Origin: Pseudoalteromonas piscicida
GTDB taxonomy: Bacteria; Pseudomonadota; Gammaproteobacteria; Enterobacterales; Alteromonadaceae
DNA: 64,000 bases
Direction of reading: 5' to 3'
NCBI RefSeq assembly: GCF_002208135.1
Contig: NZ_CP021646.1
Location: 3,226,001 to 3,290,000 of the forward strand
The first letter of the stretch is position 1. Every line of letters begins with the position of its first letter. This document shows, piece by piece, positions 36,201 through 43,843 of this stretch. The notes below the pieces were generated by a model. The model did not search any database and had not been told where the DNA came from. It saw only the letters and a program-made list of their open reading frames with translations. The position numbers and the translations under genes are program-made.

Positions 36201-38976
36201 TAGCCCCCATTGAAGCTGTAACTTGCTTTGGTACCGAAAAGCCTGTTTGATTGATTGTCGTTATATTACTGGTTGGTGACGTATATTTTTTGAAGTACGC
36301 AGACTTAAACTGGCTAACAATTTCAACTTGGCCACCTTGTTGTGAATCAATGTCGCTACCAGACTCATTTTTTGCCGTTAACTGGTAGGTAATAGTGGCT
36401 GTATTAGCAAGCAAAGTATCAGGTGCGTTGCTACGAATACTCAGATCTGCAGATTGCGCAGCTTTAATACTTCTTGTAACCACTTCTGATTGACGCTGTG
36501 CTAAAGCATCTCTAGCCACGGCTGTGCTTTCTATAACGCCAATTGCAACAGCCCGAGTTTGAATAGCCAATAAGGTCGACTGTTTTCCGGGCGCAATATT
36601 CAGCGTATTGCCGGAATCTTTATATTCGCACGATACAATCCCGCCGTGTGAAATATTAGCAGCTGATGTCTGCTGACACTGCCAATTTGTCCCATAATTA
36701 TTTTTCGTTTCTACAAAACGCTCTTTGGTACTGAGCGTATGGCTTACCGAAATCACTCCAGGAGTGGTCACTTGGCTATTATTCTTAACCACAAAATAAT
36801 TGTAAATAAGTCCGTTTTCGGTCACTGGACCCGTTGCAAGCTCAGTTGAGATGCTGTTACTTTGACTTGAACTCTTCGCTTTGTGTAGTTGTAAACTTAG
36901 ATTATTGAGTAAATTCAAATTCCATGGCGCATACTTCAGTTCAAGACCCGCTCCAGTAGCACCGGTGTAGCTTAGCCAAGCGATATTATTGACTGAGTAG
37001 CTGGTTGGTTTGAATAGCGCCCTTACTGGTACCGATACTGTCCACGTTGCCCCAGGTGCAAGCTCGGCTCGTTCACAGCTCAATAATCTAGAAGATAAAT
37101 CAAAATCACAGCTTCCACCTTCGGCATTAAGCGTGAGAATTGTTGAGCTACCGTTAGATTGCGGTACTTCTACACGTTCTAATACATCGAAATTTTCAAA
37201 TGTATCTGTCAGAGTTAAGTTCCTTGCCGTGGCGCCTGTGTTACTGTTCGTAATTTTAAAGGTGTAAGTGAGAATAGATCCCATCTCAGGCTTGGCGCTA
37301 CGATACGCAGACCATTCATAGTCCGATGTTTTACTTACTGTTAAATCGGGTAATTCAGGTGCTGGTGGTTGGACATTAATACTGGTCGAAGCACTTAACG
37401 TTTTGCCTATCGCATTAACGTAAGCAGTATTACTCACCGTTGTGCTAGCATTGCTGATAAGTGTAGACTCAATAATCACATCCATTGTACGAGGGTGATT
37501 ACCAACATTAGACTTAGGTGTACACGTTATAACCTTTGATGCTTCAGCGCAGTTCCAGTGTTCACTTGTAACACTCACAAAACGTAATGCAGGGTCTAAC
37601 GTATCTCGTAGTTGAGAGATCTCAACATCTGGGTCATCAACGGTTGTTCTAATTTGAAATTTCACCGTCTCATTCAAGACAAACGCCGCTCCAGCAGGTT
37701 TATTCAGCACACTTTTAGCAGTCCTAACTCTTTGATCTTCAGATGATATAATGATCGAATCATTATTATTGCTGACATTTGGCTCATAAATAGCTTTGGC
37801 AGTAACGTAGGCACGTGTCGAAATCCGGTTGAATATCCGCTCAACCTTAGCGGGTACAGTCAAAGTCACACTGCTCTTTGCAGCAAATGTAGAAGAGGTT
37901 TGGCAGAGTAGTCGATAACCCTCTGCACGACAAGACCAGTTCGCAGCATCGTTACCGGTAAATCGATATTGGCTCAAGTTAACGTTAATATTGGTATTAA
38001 AATCAACCACAACTTCAGTGTTCTTATCAGCAAAGTGACCTTTGTTACTCACTTCAAAAACAAAATTGAATCCTTCGCCAACTTTACGGGTATGCTCCCA
38101 GTCGACTCTACTGGAACCCGTCGTAGTAAACATAGATAACGCCAGATCAGTTTGTTGCAGCACTCTAGATACAACGCTATCATTGTTGTTACTATTATTT
38201 CCATCTTGGGTTTGTGCTGCAATAACTGATGCACCTGTTACATTACCCGATGCCAACCCGCTTAAAGTTGCATTTATTTTTAGGGTACTTGTAGTATCAA
38301 CATCAAGTTCTCGTCGTGTACATTGCACCTTTTGACCTAAGGGTGCACACGCCCAACCAGTAGTCACACTGGCATTTTTATTCCATGTCGCAAGACTTGG
38401 AAGTGTATGCTCAAGCGTGACATTAGAAGCTAAATTAGGCCCTTGGTTTTTGACTGTTACCTGATAATCAAACGCATCCCCGACGTACACTGTATTAGGC
38501 GCAGAAGTCACAACTTGCAGATCGGCTCCTGCAACTACTGAAGTGATCTGCTCAGCAACGTTATTGTTGCCCGTACCAGGTAGCTCATTAGACGCTTCAA
38601 TCTCAGCTTGAAATGTGACTGCATCCCCAGTTGATTTTGACGTTTGAATGACAAACTCTCCACTTTGTGAAGAATCACCAACCATAGTGCCGATGTTACA
38701 CCTAACGGTATTTTGTGCAGTTACTGCTGCGCACCCTCGGATGGAGGTAGAAACAAACGAGGTGGTTGCTGGGAATGTAAAAAGTATTGAAACATCATTA
38801 GCCGTTGCGGCGTCAATATTTTTGAAAACAACGTCATATATCACCTGTCCGCCACGAGCTACAGTTTCGTTTTTAGTATCCCCAAGTGAGGTTAGCTGGA
38901 CGTCAGAAGCAAGCGACGCCCAGGATAGTGTTGATAAACATAACAAATAAACTAATTTTCTCAGGGATTTAAACAC
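27202..38976 (-). CDS. Giant exported repeat protein with DUF11-like and SdrD-B-like domains
   Basis: About 3,920 residues. The frame is open to an ATG at 39018, but a GTG at 38976 preceded by AGGTGG gives a standard signal peptide (FKSLRKLVYLLCLSTLSWAS), so I prefer it. The first ~1,480 residues are DUF11-like modules (YQVTVKNQGPNLASNV; YTLDVVNQGPGDAVNNT). Then six near-identical 119-residue SdrD-B-like modules, then about ten divergent ones opening with SGRVFVD-x-N-x-(D/N)-G, many with a Ca2+-loop pattern (DHNQNGVLDEND, DLNDNGIKEENE). Another DUF11-like module and one more B-type module (RGQVFNDLNRNGYQDE) lie near the C-terminus. This is a long Ca2+-stabilised rod, probably an adhesin or matrix protein. 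It is co-translated with the barrel protein at 23157-27209. Confidence 0.85.
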   Translation of the reverse strand: MFKSLRKLVYLLCLSTLSWASLASDVQLTSLGDTKNETVARGGQVIYDVVFKNIDAATANDVSILFTFPATTSFVSTSIRGCAAVTAQNTVRCNIGTMVGDSSQSGEFVIQTSKSTGDAVTFQAEIEASNELPGTGNNNVAEQITSVVAGADLQVVTSAPNTVYVGDAFDYQVTVKNQGPNLASNVTLEHTLPSLATWNKNASVTTGWACAPLGQKVQCTRRELDVDTTSTLKINATLSGLASGNVTGASVIAAQTQDGNNSNNNDSVVSRVLQQTDLALSMFTTTGSSRVDWEHTRKVGEGFNFVFEVSNKGHFADKNTEVVVDFNTNINVNLSQYRFTGNDAANWSCRAEGYRLLCQTSSTFAAKSSVTLTVPAKVERIFNRISTRAYVTAKAIYEPNVSNNNDSIIISSEDQRVRTAKSVLNKPAGAAFVLNETVKFQIRTTVDDPDVEISQLRDTLDPALRFVSVTSEHWNCAEASKVITCTPKSNVGNHPRTMDVIIESTLISNASTTVSNTAYVNAIGKTLSASTSINVQPPAPELPDLTVSKTSDYEWSAYRSAKPEMGSILTYTFKITNSNTGATARNLTLTDTFENFDVLERVEVPQSNGSSTILTLNAEGGSCDFDLSSRLLSCERAELAPGATWTVSVPVRALFKPTSYSVNNIAWLSYTGATGAGLELKYAPWNLNLLNNLSLQLHKAKSSSQSNSISTELATGPVTENGLIYNYFVVKNNSQVTTPGVISVSHTLSTKERFVETKNNYGTNWQCQQTSAANISHGGIVSCEYKDSGNTLNIAPGKQSTLLAIQTRAVAIGVIESTAVARDALAQRQSEVVTRSIKAAQSADLSIRSNAPDTLLANTATITYQLTAKNESGSDIDSQQGGQVEIVSQFKSAYFKKYTSPTSNITTINQTGFSVPKQVTASMGAIFNCDDSAVINAQTKNITCRLASGSKFKVGETLQVDVEVSRPFSVPAGKITNTATIATTSHSDANTANNTATSVTTTRSLYNLVLLSNAITPNKVYSGDRAIQTIEVGNFGALSATNVYVTHVLDAQAGELVRLLSLPPTCSEIEGGVSCAIGTLAPGEVKTLEIHLRGKSSPTKQAWDLNTISVVASQQMRAADVRANTTIIDENEWSVTDNRKVNKLIINPRMVNLKVEVNENRDPLPWFAQPTNTQNNSLSAVNQRLSSALNTASNQEAKDNRLVYQVDLEYLSDNQGGLSVASGVRYSFTMNPGSNAELQFLCDSDNPKSCSNQTNRCDNLAAVIKSTTSIQCQGPLNAGSATLDENDLQESLNSTGSATQKNIYRRYMHFKALVQPKDTADVVHNTVTVTSNESEESTTDNTIPVTTSIRVAVDLAIQKTVSKSEVALNEVFTYTLDVVNQGPGDAVNNTIFDVLPEYLELVGTPTIGGTNCVVDSVDSKTRIRCSNDRLNAGESVQAKISVKAKSQPSDKTLTNTATVETDGADTNLANNTSTISNKVNDTLIANVISGRVFVDTLAANGKPDGQYQDTEKALKDIKVVLSWQAGGTTQTREVLTSASGEYRFDNLPEVAEGYTVTQPDTISGYLAGRSYVDNSTEGVAKNNITGLTFTTNSARVVNFTKLQAGSISGRVFVDTLAANGKPDGQYQDTEKALKDIKVVLSWQAGGTTQTREVLTSASGEYRFDNLPEVAEGYTVTQPDTISGYLAGRSYVDNSTEGVAKNNITGLTFTTNSARVVNFTKLQAGSISGRVFVDTLAANGKPDGQYQDTEKALKDIKVVLSWQAGGTTQTREVLTSASGEYRFDNLPEVAEGYTVTQPDTISGYLAGRSYVDNSTEGVAKNNITGLTFTTNSARVVNFTKLQAGSISGRVFVDTLAANGKPDGQYQDTEKALKDIKVVLSWQAGGTTQTREVLTSASGEYRFDNLPEVAEGYTVTQPDTISGYLAGRSYVDNSAEGVAKNNITGLTFTTNSARVVNFTKLQAGSISGRVFVDTLAANGKPDGQYQDTEKALKDIKVVLSWQAGGTTQTREVLTSASGEYRFDNLPEVAEGYTVTQPDTISGYLAGRSYVDNSTEGVAKNNITGLTFTTNSARVVNFTKLQAGSISGRVFVDTLAANGKPDGQYQDTEKALKDIKVVLSWQAGGTTQTREVLTSASGEYRFDNLPEVAEGYTVTQPDTISGYLAGRSYVDNSTEGVAKNNITGLTFTTNSARVVNFTKLQAGSISGRVFVDTLAANGKPDGQYQDTEIALSGIVLILSGQDVFGNSVKVEKRTDNDGLYQFNDLLPADSDSYTLIQEYVEEDAGYMDGSNYVRNNTPTIVISDVIKVPPLTSANQSIVVDFTELLPSRTISGRMFVDSQNANGDGVTDGLYQAAEKVLDSVSVTLSANTLAGEKKTLTTTTDLNGEFKFERLFTPDSAGFTLTYQHVKPYRDGLDYQSAVNSERYSVIANSQQSDVQTGAEQITGIILGNKEVLRFNLTKHLPPSDARINGKVFVDANEDGKLQKEEVVLPGVVVTLKGRNILEQSLSREVKTNTKGEFEFAGLMASDLTGYTLSAEQKSPYLDGFDYQEKQKVTGSDQSDTFTKIILSEGQSANFTFTERVPIADAVISGRVFVDHNQNGVLDENDYPLSSVELLLTGKDHVGKDVKRVEYSDGTGLFTFSQLPAANPQGYQVSQSQPAGYIDGQDYTSEGKVVGADTVADIMLSAAGVITDLRFTEQEDRSIEVDAIVFADLNHDGVKQADEKGIAGVTVTLTGQDIYGNQINRERETGTSGIVSFERLSPSAQGYTLFEQQPQGYVDGKESINGDVVNTAKNDTFVVTSSSLFGFAELSVSRLSGNVFIDENQDGTYQDNEYGIANVSLTLSGVDVAGQTVAISTVTNSRGHYEFVDITASNDAGYTLTQTQPQNYLDSVDYRAGVKVADSERTDKIATIKLTAGQQQQNYNFTESYGIAVSGRVFVDTNDTGLLVETHAREMISDSSIRIQGVDYRGRPIEQETVTDKNGYYSFNALPPSDSSGYQLVQLTQPVNFIDGYESALGAVVANSKGRDIIDMAAVSKLGEYRYFDFAELPRASLSGYVWVDSNENGIRDSAESIGVEGATIKLHGTTTAGDEVKLKTASDRDGFYQFDYLHPGTYQILQHQPSAWLDGKEQLGSLGGEQLQDRFLNIPVKLGEQGEQYNFAERGSHVSGRVYVDLNDNGIKEENEIGLSDVELRIQGHDLDGHFISRVTQTDGYGRYQLRNLPLPSKAGYTLLEKQPENTQDGLDSVGSLGGIVGNDELSGIVFTSHITDATQYDFGEQLLDPASISGLVWLDKNHNRHKDDNHGLDGWQVELLPDLMTGEANSLDAEPIAVVQSGADGNYIFDGLPIGTYEVRFRHPQGGIIYGTPISDDPEVSTAKGTILNLRLSAGEHEDNQSLPVDPSGVVYDTKTRLPIADAVVKIHGPKGFKPDLHLVGGSGNVEQSTGDDGFYQFLLFAGAPQGHYTLEITAPKGYFSVSHSSIVACDNTLIVGASDLPVKVHQSGNVPPLDALIHLPSRCPQHSREIAQSNQSTQYYLRFEIDPQLPSANVVNNHIPLDPLDSTVIQVAKQALKQDVVVGELVPYQLSFSNRSAISLDDIAFVDRLPPGLKYVKGSAHIDGRKAEPHQYGRQLIWFAQSLAAEETKRIELLAVVGAGVVEAQYTNQAWAELVYGDLPVNVPSIRTPKDITTAITGGVNGQLPYQGQRISNIATASVRVIPDPVFDCSDIRGQVFNDLNRNGYQDETEKGLAGIKIATAQGLWITTDEFGRYHLSCADVPNAVRGSNFILKLDTRSLPSGFRVTSENPRVVRLTRGKASRVDFAANIHHVARVQLNAKAFNNNELAHQYQQQLKALLTQVAQQPVIIRLAYEIENSQAQYQAEAALEQVAQWLTHHADTSEQSLTIEMEIIPAVIPAIQESYTEVGND
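32300..34513 (-). repeat. Six tandem 357-bp near-identical coding repeats
   Basis: A landmark (TAACGT before the FVDT codons) falls at 32344, 32701, 33058, 33415, 33772, 34129 and 34486, exactly 357 bases apart, giving six full 119-codon units plus the start of a divergent seventh. The units differ at scattered silent sites that sort into two types: type A (GTGTCGAC, CGTCCTGAAATAG) at 32344, 33058 and 34129, type B (GTATCAAC, CGCCCTGAGATAG) at 32701, 33415 and 33772. One substitution (NSAEG for NSTEG) is confined to one unit. Confidence 0.95.
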
Positions 38977-39018
38977 GTTCCACCTAGATAACTCAGCAAT
39001 AAAATAACAATACCTCAT

Positions 39019-39310
39019 GCATTAGAATGAGATTTGTACCTATTTTATTGTTCAAATATAGGTGTAATACAGTGTAATTTTGAAAAACACGATAAAAGCA
39101 TTTACTGAAAATAAAAAAGTAGTAATTTTTGTTCATAAGATCGGAACATCAGGAGCGCAATCTGCTCTAGATAAAGAACTATTTTTCTTTGTCAATAGTT
39201 CTAATTCATGTTCTCGACTGTGTTTTTTGCTATTGAAAGGCGGATTTAGGTATAGCTTTGCCTTGATGGTAAAAACCAATCTCACTTGAGATCGGCTCAA
39301 TTCTGAGGAT
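39019..39310. other. Intergenic upstream of the giant gene
   Basis: An AT-rich stretch that should contain the promoter for the 15.8-kb surface operon. A TTG-started frame of 69 codons here has no ribosome-binding site and does not look like a gene. No clear promoter hexamer pair or operator was identified. Confidence 0.4.
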
Positions 39311-39521
39311 TATACCAATTAGTCTTAATACTTGCTCAATTTGAAGGAGCAAATCTGACGCTAACTGCGTTAAAAATTTCTCATTTAGAACAACTAAATA
39401 GCAAAATCTTTGCCTTGCCTACAGGACGTAGGTACCTCGGCGTGAGCACGACGCGGCAGCGGTGTTATCGACAAGATTTTCTCGCCTCAAAATAGACCAC
39501 TTAATTAAGATAATTGGTATT
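39311..39521. mobile_element. Miniature inverted-repeat element of about 210 bp
   Basis: The left end ATACCAATTAGTCTTAAT (39312-39329) and the right end, read in reverse complement as ATACCAATTATCTTAAT, form imperfect terminal inverted repeats. The interior has no ORF of its own. It includes CGTTAAAAATTTCTCATTT, a phrase I recall from dispersed repeats in Pseudoalteromonas genomes. It separates the giant surface gene promoter region from the hybrid kinase gene. Copy number could not be checked. Confidence 0.65.
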
Positions 39522-39724
39522 AAATCTGCTAAACAAGAAATTAGTGAAAGGTTAATTTCGATAACAATGCACTTTCTCATTTGTTATCCAAACTCTGGTT
39601 TAACTTGTTTGACTATTGACGAGGTTTTCGGGCTGAAAAACGGGCCACATTATCACTTTACGATAACAAACCAAAACTGCGTAAAACAGATTGGACCGAA
39701 TAACAAAGTATGTTCAGTTATTTC
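39522..39724. other. Short intergenic stretch after the miniature element
   Basis: A plus-strand frame (39462-39860) spans this stretch but starts inside the miniature element and runs antisense into the kinase gene, so it is unlikely to be real. No RNA or terminator structure was recognised. Confidence 0.35.
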
Positions 39725-41911
39725 CTATGCAGATAAATTTTCTGCAGTATTTGATGGTGATTCTAAAATCGCAATTTGGGCATGTAATTCAAGCAATCGC
39801 TCAACCGAACGTCTAGCTACCATAGCAAGACCGTCCCAATCAACTTGCTCTTCCGAGTAAGTTAGCTGCACAGTTGCAGCTTGAACAAGCTCTGCAAAAT
39901 TCACCATACCCAGCTCTAACGCTTCGTTTTCAATGTAGGCTAGTTTATCAGCGGCTAAATCCGTTATATTCAACTCTGTGAGTCCTTTGATTTGCGCAAT
40001 TTCGTACTCAAATCGATCTGCTAAATACATCAATTTTGTCGCCAGCACACCTGAATTTTCACGGTTTGCGAGATCCATAAATCTTGATTGATCAATTAAC
40101 GTTTTACATTCTAAACGCGATGCTGTCTTTACTGTGGCACATTCAAGTGCTGCATATAAACGGCTTGGCATAATAGGCTTGGTTAAACAGTCCTGCATAC
40201 CTGCTCGGAGGCATCGCCTCTTCAATTCAGGATCGCCATCACCCGTTAACGCGACAACCTTTACGCTAGAGGTAAAGCCAATTTCTTTGAAGCTCTCTTT
40301 AAACCACTCAAGACCATTACCATCAGGCAATCGCATGTCTAATAGAACAATATCGAAATTGTGTTCTAATAGCGCGACTTCAGCTTCTGCAAGACACTTA
40401 GCAATAGAAAACTCACTTACCATATCGTTTAAATAGGTGCTGATCACCTCAATATTCATGGCATTATCTTCAACTACAAGCACATTGAGTGCTAGTTTTT
40501 CTGTATTAAACTCCGCGCTCTTTAACGGAATATCGCTACACTGGCAATCTAACTTAAAGCTAAACACGGTACCATTGCCAAGTTTACTATCGACGTTAAG
40601 TTCAGAGTTAAGCCCTTGCAATAGTTGCTTACATAACGCCAGCCCAAATCCTGCACTTTGCGAGATGGATTGTTCGGTATTTAAAGTGACAAAGGGCTCA
40701 AAGATCTTTTCCATTTGCACTTCGGTCAACCCTCTGCCCGTATCCTTAATCGCAAAACGGATCGTTTGCATATCCTCAGCACGGTTTGTACCTTCGAGAA
40801 TAAGTGTAATCACGCCTTTATCTGTGTATTTAATCGCGTTAGAGAGCAAGTTTCTTAGTACCAAGGACAATGTATCTTGCTCGACAACATGAACGTCTTG
40901 CGGATAAAGCCCTTTAACCTCAACCCTTAAACTCAGCCCTTTGGCCAACGCCAGCGGCTGTAAGAGGCGTACTAACTCTTGCGAAAGACTATAAAGCGAA
41001 ACAGATACGCGGTTTTGCGCAGCATACTCCCCCTTCGCTTGCAGTAAGACTTGATTAGCCAAGTCTGACATCGACATCGCAGCATGAACGATAACATCAC
41101 ACAACTGGGCATGGCGGTTTGGCTCTCGCGGCACTTTTTTAAGCGACTCAGCATGACCAACAATAGCATTCAGTGGCGTTCGTAGTTCATGACTCAATAG
41201 CGTTAAGAATTGACCTTTGATTAAAGCTGACTGCTCAGCAGCAGTTTTTAACATATCCAGCTCTTTTTCACGACGGCTGCTACATAAAAGACATAAAGAA
41301 AAGCACAACAACAACGGCATCGTGCTCGCTGAAACAGAGAAAAATTGATTCACCCAATTTGCCGAAACAAGGCTATCTGTCACTGAGTAGCCGCCAATCA
41401 TTAGCACTCTAAAAGTAAGTACTGCCAGTAAGCTCAAACACGAAAGACCAAATGCCCAATGTGCCGCACTGAACTCCTTAGACAATAACGTTTGCCCTTT
41501 ATTCAACGCTCGCAGACAGTAGAGCATGGCCATTGCCCATACAAAATAATTGATGACAACACGAGCAACAAAATTAAAGTCCACGTACAGAAAGTAAGTA
41601 AAACTTGGAATGCCCAATGCGGCCAAAACATACCAAGGCATATAGTTACTTTTCACAGCAAAAAATGCGTCGACACCACGAGCAAGATAAAAAAGCCCAA
41701 ATGCGATAGTGAGATTAGGAATAAAAATTGAGAACGTAATTGGCAGCGCATGGGCTGCTAACAGACCACAACCAATTGCGGTCAGCGCAATGAAAACAAG
41801 CCAATCTCGAGTGCCGGGTAGACCTTTATTAATCAACCAGTTTACGGCCATAAAAACTGTACAAACCACAGTCGTTATTGCGGTAACTTGAATAAGTAAT
41901 TTAGGATCCAT
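39725..41911 (-). CDS. Hybrid sensor histidine kinase/response regulator
   Basis: About 728 residues. The N-terminal ~215 residues hold six to seven membrane helices. Next comes HisKA with the phospho-His in LLSHELRTPLNAIVGH, then HATPase (LRNLLSNAIKYTDKG, IKDTGRGLTEVQMEKIFEPF, SAGFGLALCKQLL). A receiver domain (ALNVLVVEDNAMNIEV; phospho-Asp in IVLLDMRLPDGNGL; KPIMPSRLY) is followed by a C-terminal helical segment of ~120 residues that might act as a degenerate phosphotransfer module; no clear Hpt histidine motif was seen. The frame opens with a TTG at 41923; the ATG at 41911 is the likelier start. The signal sensed is unknown and it has no cognate regulator beside it. Confidence 0.88.
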   Translation of the reverse strand: MDPKLLIQVTAITTVVCTVFMAVNWLINKGLPGTRDWLVFIALTAIGCGLLAAHALPITFSIFIPNLTIAFGLFYLARGVDAFFAVKSNYMPWYVLAALGIPSFTYFLYVDFNFVARVVINYFVWAMAMLYCLRALNKGQTLLSKEFSAAHWAFGLSCLSLLAVLTFRVLMIGGYSVTDSLVSANWVNQFFSVSASTMPLLLCFSLCLLCSSRREKELDMLKTAAEQSALIKGQFLTLLSHELRTPLNAIVGHAESLKKVPREPNRHAQLCDVIVHAAMSMSDLANQVLLQAKGEYAAQNRVSVSLYSLSQELVRLLQPLALAKGLSLRVEVKGLYPQDVHVVEQDTLSLVLRNLLSNAIKYTDKGVITLILEGTNRAEDMQTIRFAIKDTGRGLTEVQMEKIFEPFVTLNTEQSISQSAGFGLALCKQLLQGLNSELNVDSKLGNGTVFSFKLDCQCSDIPLKSAEFNTEKLALNVLVVEDNAMNIEVISTYLNDMVSEFSIAKCLAEAEVALLEHNFDIVLLDMRLPDGNGLEWFKESFKEIGFTSSVKVVALTGDGDPELKRRCLRAGMQDCLTKPIMPSRLYAALECATVKTASRLECKTLIDQSRFMDLANRENSGVLATKLMYLADRFEYEIAQIKGLTELNITDLAADKLAYIENEALELGMVNFAELVQAATVQLTYSEEQVDWDGLAMVARRSVERLLELHAQIAILESPSNTAENLSA

Positions 41912-42017
41912 TATCGCACTCAAAATTAATACATTATTATTACTTAGTGAATGATGCAGTATATTACCGCACAGGATTATTTTGAAGTATTAACTGGATA
42001 TATGCTATTACACCTAG

Positions 42018-42620
42018 TTACAGCCACCCTTTTTGCTTAGCTATTCTTGCCGCATCTACTCGGTTTGTCGCATGTAATTTCGCGATTGCATCAGATAAAT
42101 AATTCCTTACCGTTCCCTCACTCAAAAATAACTGTCCTGCGATTTCAGCCGTTTTTAATCCCTCGCTCGCTAAACGCAACGCTTTGCGTTCCTTATCGGT
42201 AAGTGGATCAGCATCCTCTAATGCATACAGGGCGAGCTCTGGGTCAATGACCTTATGTCCATTCATTACCTTCTTTAGCGTTGATAGCAAGTACTCACTA
42301 GGCGCTTCTTTTAATACAAAGCCATTTACCCCTAAGGTGATAGCGCGACGAATATAACCCGCCTTTGAAAAGGTTGTCATGATTACCACTTTTGTGTCTG
42401 GCATTTTTTGTTGTAAGTGCTGAGCAAGCTCAAGCCCAGTGACTTGTGGCATTTCAATATCCGTTAGCACGATATCAGGCGTTAACTTTGCTAACTTTTC
42501 CTTTGCAACTTGACCGTTTTCAGCCTCGCCAACCACCTCAATCTCTCTATCTAAGCTCAATAATGCCGCAATAGCTCCTCTTACTAATGCTTGATCTTCA
42601 ACAATAAAAACTTTGATCAT
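42018..42620 (-). CDS. NarL/LuxR-type response regulator (DesR-like)
   Basis: A 200-residue response regulator: receiver domain with the phospho-acceptor Asp54 in IVLTDIEMPQVTG and the switch residues MTTFSKAGY, then a LuxR-type helix-turn-helix at about 137-195 (DPLTDKERKALRLASEGLKT, LSEGTVRNYLSDAIAKL). It overlaps the upstream kinase gene by 4 bases (ATGA), so the pair is co-translated. DesR-type regulators often control membrane lipid fluidity genes, but no desaturase is nearby. Confidence 0.92.
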   Translation of the reverse strand: MIKVFIVEDQALVRGAIAALLSLDREIEVVGEAENGQVAKEKLAKLTPDIVLTDIEMPQVTGLELAQHLQQKMPDTKVVIMTTFSKAGYIRRAITLGVNGFVLKEAPSEYLLSTLKKVMNGHKVIDPELALYALEDADPLTDKERKALRLASEGLKTAEIAGQLFLSEGTVRNYLSDAIAKLHATNRVDAARIAKQKGWL

Positions 42621-43774
42621 CCTGCTTCCCCTAGTACCGCCTTAAAGTATCCGCCCTGTTCGGTGTTATAAAATAATTGGCCACCACATTCTTTCAATCT
42701 GGTACGGATCCCCATTAAACCATTTCCTTCTTTTATGAACTTTATAGAACCGTTATCTTTAATCTCCACAAAAACATTATTCTTGTCTTGCCGCAGGGTG
42801 AAGCAAACCTTATCAGCGTCGCTGTGGCGAATAATATTGGTGCATACTTCTTTAGCAAAAAAGCACAAGCATGCCTCGCTTACTTTATCCAAAGTGACTG
42901 CCTGTAATTCTAGTGTTACGGCAATACCCTTATCTTTTAGCCTTGATGCCAAGATATGCAGCTGGGCATCAAGTGCAAGTTGATGGTAGCCTGTGACAGC
43001 TTGGCGAACTTCGCTTAGTGCTTCTCTCGCTAAGTCTGCTACCTGCTGCGCTTCTGATTGCGCTTGCTCTAATGCATTTGCAGCAGCAAATTTACTCGCC
43101 AGCTCCGCCTTTAATGCTATTGAGCTGAGTGAATGGCCTAGTAAATCATGTAGGTCGCGCGCAATACGCTCTCGCTCAGCCACGGCGCCCAATCGCTTAA
43201 TTTCCTCTTCACTTTGCCTCTGCAGCTCTTTATGTACTCGCTCTCGGTGTGACATCCAGCCAAAAATAAAGAGTCCACATGCCACACATAGAGCTGGCAT
43301 CAAGAAATAAACCGCTTGCTGGGTGGCGATAAATTTAGCCGTTAGCAATACCAGCGCAATGATGATTAGCATCGCAATGATTTTATAGCGAGGCAGAAAA
43401 TTAAAACCGCAGAAAAAAGCAATAAAGCCAAATAATGAACTCGTCCCGGTCGTCACCCAACTACCTGCGACACAAAGCCCTGCCATCAGCACTAAATTCA
43501 TCACCAACGCATTGCCCGTTTTTGTAATACTCTGCCAATAGAGCAGGACAAAGCTAAGGTACACAATAACTTGCAACGCAATAATAACTGCGCTCAATTG
43601 TGCCCAGTTAAATATTAATGGGAAAAAATAAAAGGTTGAAAATATTAGGGGTCCGGCATTCCAAAATGAGCGCCGCTTTTCTACTAGGGTAAATTCTGTG
43701 GTAATGGACACAAGCTTCTCTGATTCACTTTTTTTATTATTATTTCCGTTTAAGCGCAAAATGTTGAGTGACAA
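42617..43774 (-). CDS. DesK-like sensor histidine kinase
   Basis: A kinase with four to six membrane helices (about 45-180), no large periplasmic domain, then a dimerisation/phosphoacceptor domain of the HisKA_3 type (ERERIARDLHDLLGHSLSSI) and a compact HATPase (CTNIIRHSDADKVCFTL, DNGSIKFIKEGNGLMGIRTRL). This layout matches the NarX/DesK group. The frame opens at a TTG (43774); a GTG at 43711 (residue 22) is an alternative and neither has a strong ribosome-binding site, so the start is uncertain. It is paired with the regulator downstream. Confidence 0.88.
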   Translation of the reverse strand: MSLNILRLNGNNNKKSESEKLVSITTEFTLVEKRRSFWNAGPLIFSTFYFFPLIFNWAQLSAVIIALQVIVYLSFVLLYWQSITKTGNALVMNLVLMAGLCVAGSWVTTGTSSLFGFIAFFCGFNFLPRYKIIAMLIIIALVLLTAKFIATQQAVYFLMPALCVACGLFIFGWMSHRERVHKELQRQSEEEIKRLGAVAERERIARDLHDLLGHSLSSIALKAELASKFAAANALEQAQSEAQQVADLAREALSEVRQAVTGYHQLALDAQLHILASRLKDKGIAVTLELQAVTLDKVSEACLCFFAKEVCTNIIRHSDADKVCFTLRQDKNNVFVEIKDNGSIKFIKEGNGLMGIRTRLKECGGQLFYNTEQGGYFKAVLGEAG

Positions 43775-43843
43775 GTGTCAACAATCTTGTCATCCCAAAG
43801 CGATTAAATGATAGACTGTTAAAAAACAGTTCTAATATCCAAT

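Noticed and set aside
39462..39860. 132-codon plus-strand ORF
   Set aside because: It starts inside a miniature element and runs antisense into the hybrid kinase gene; no ribosome-binding site.
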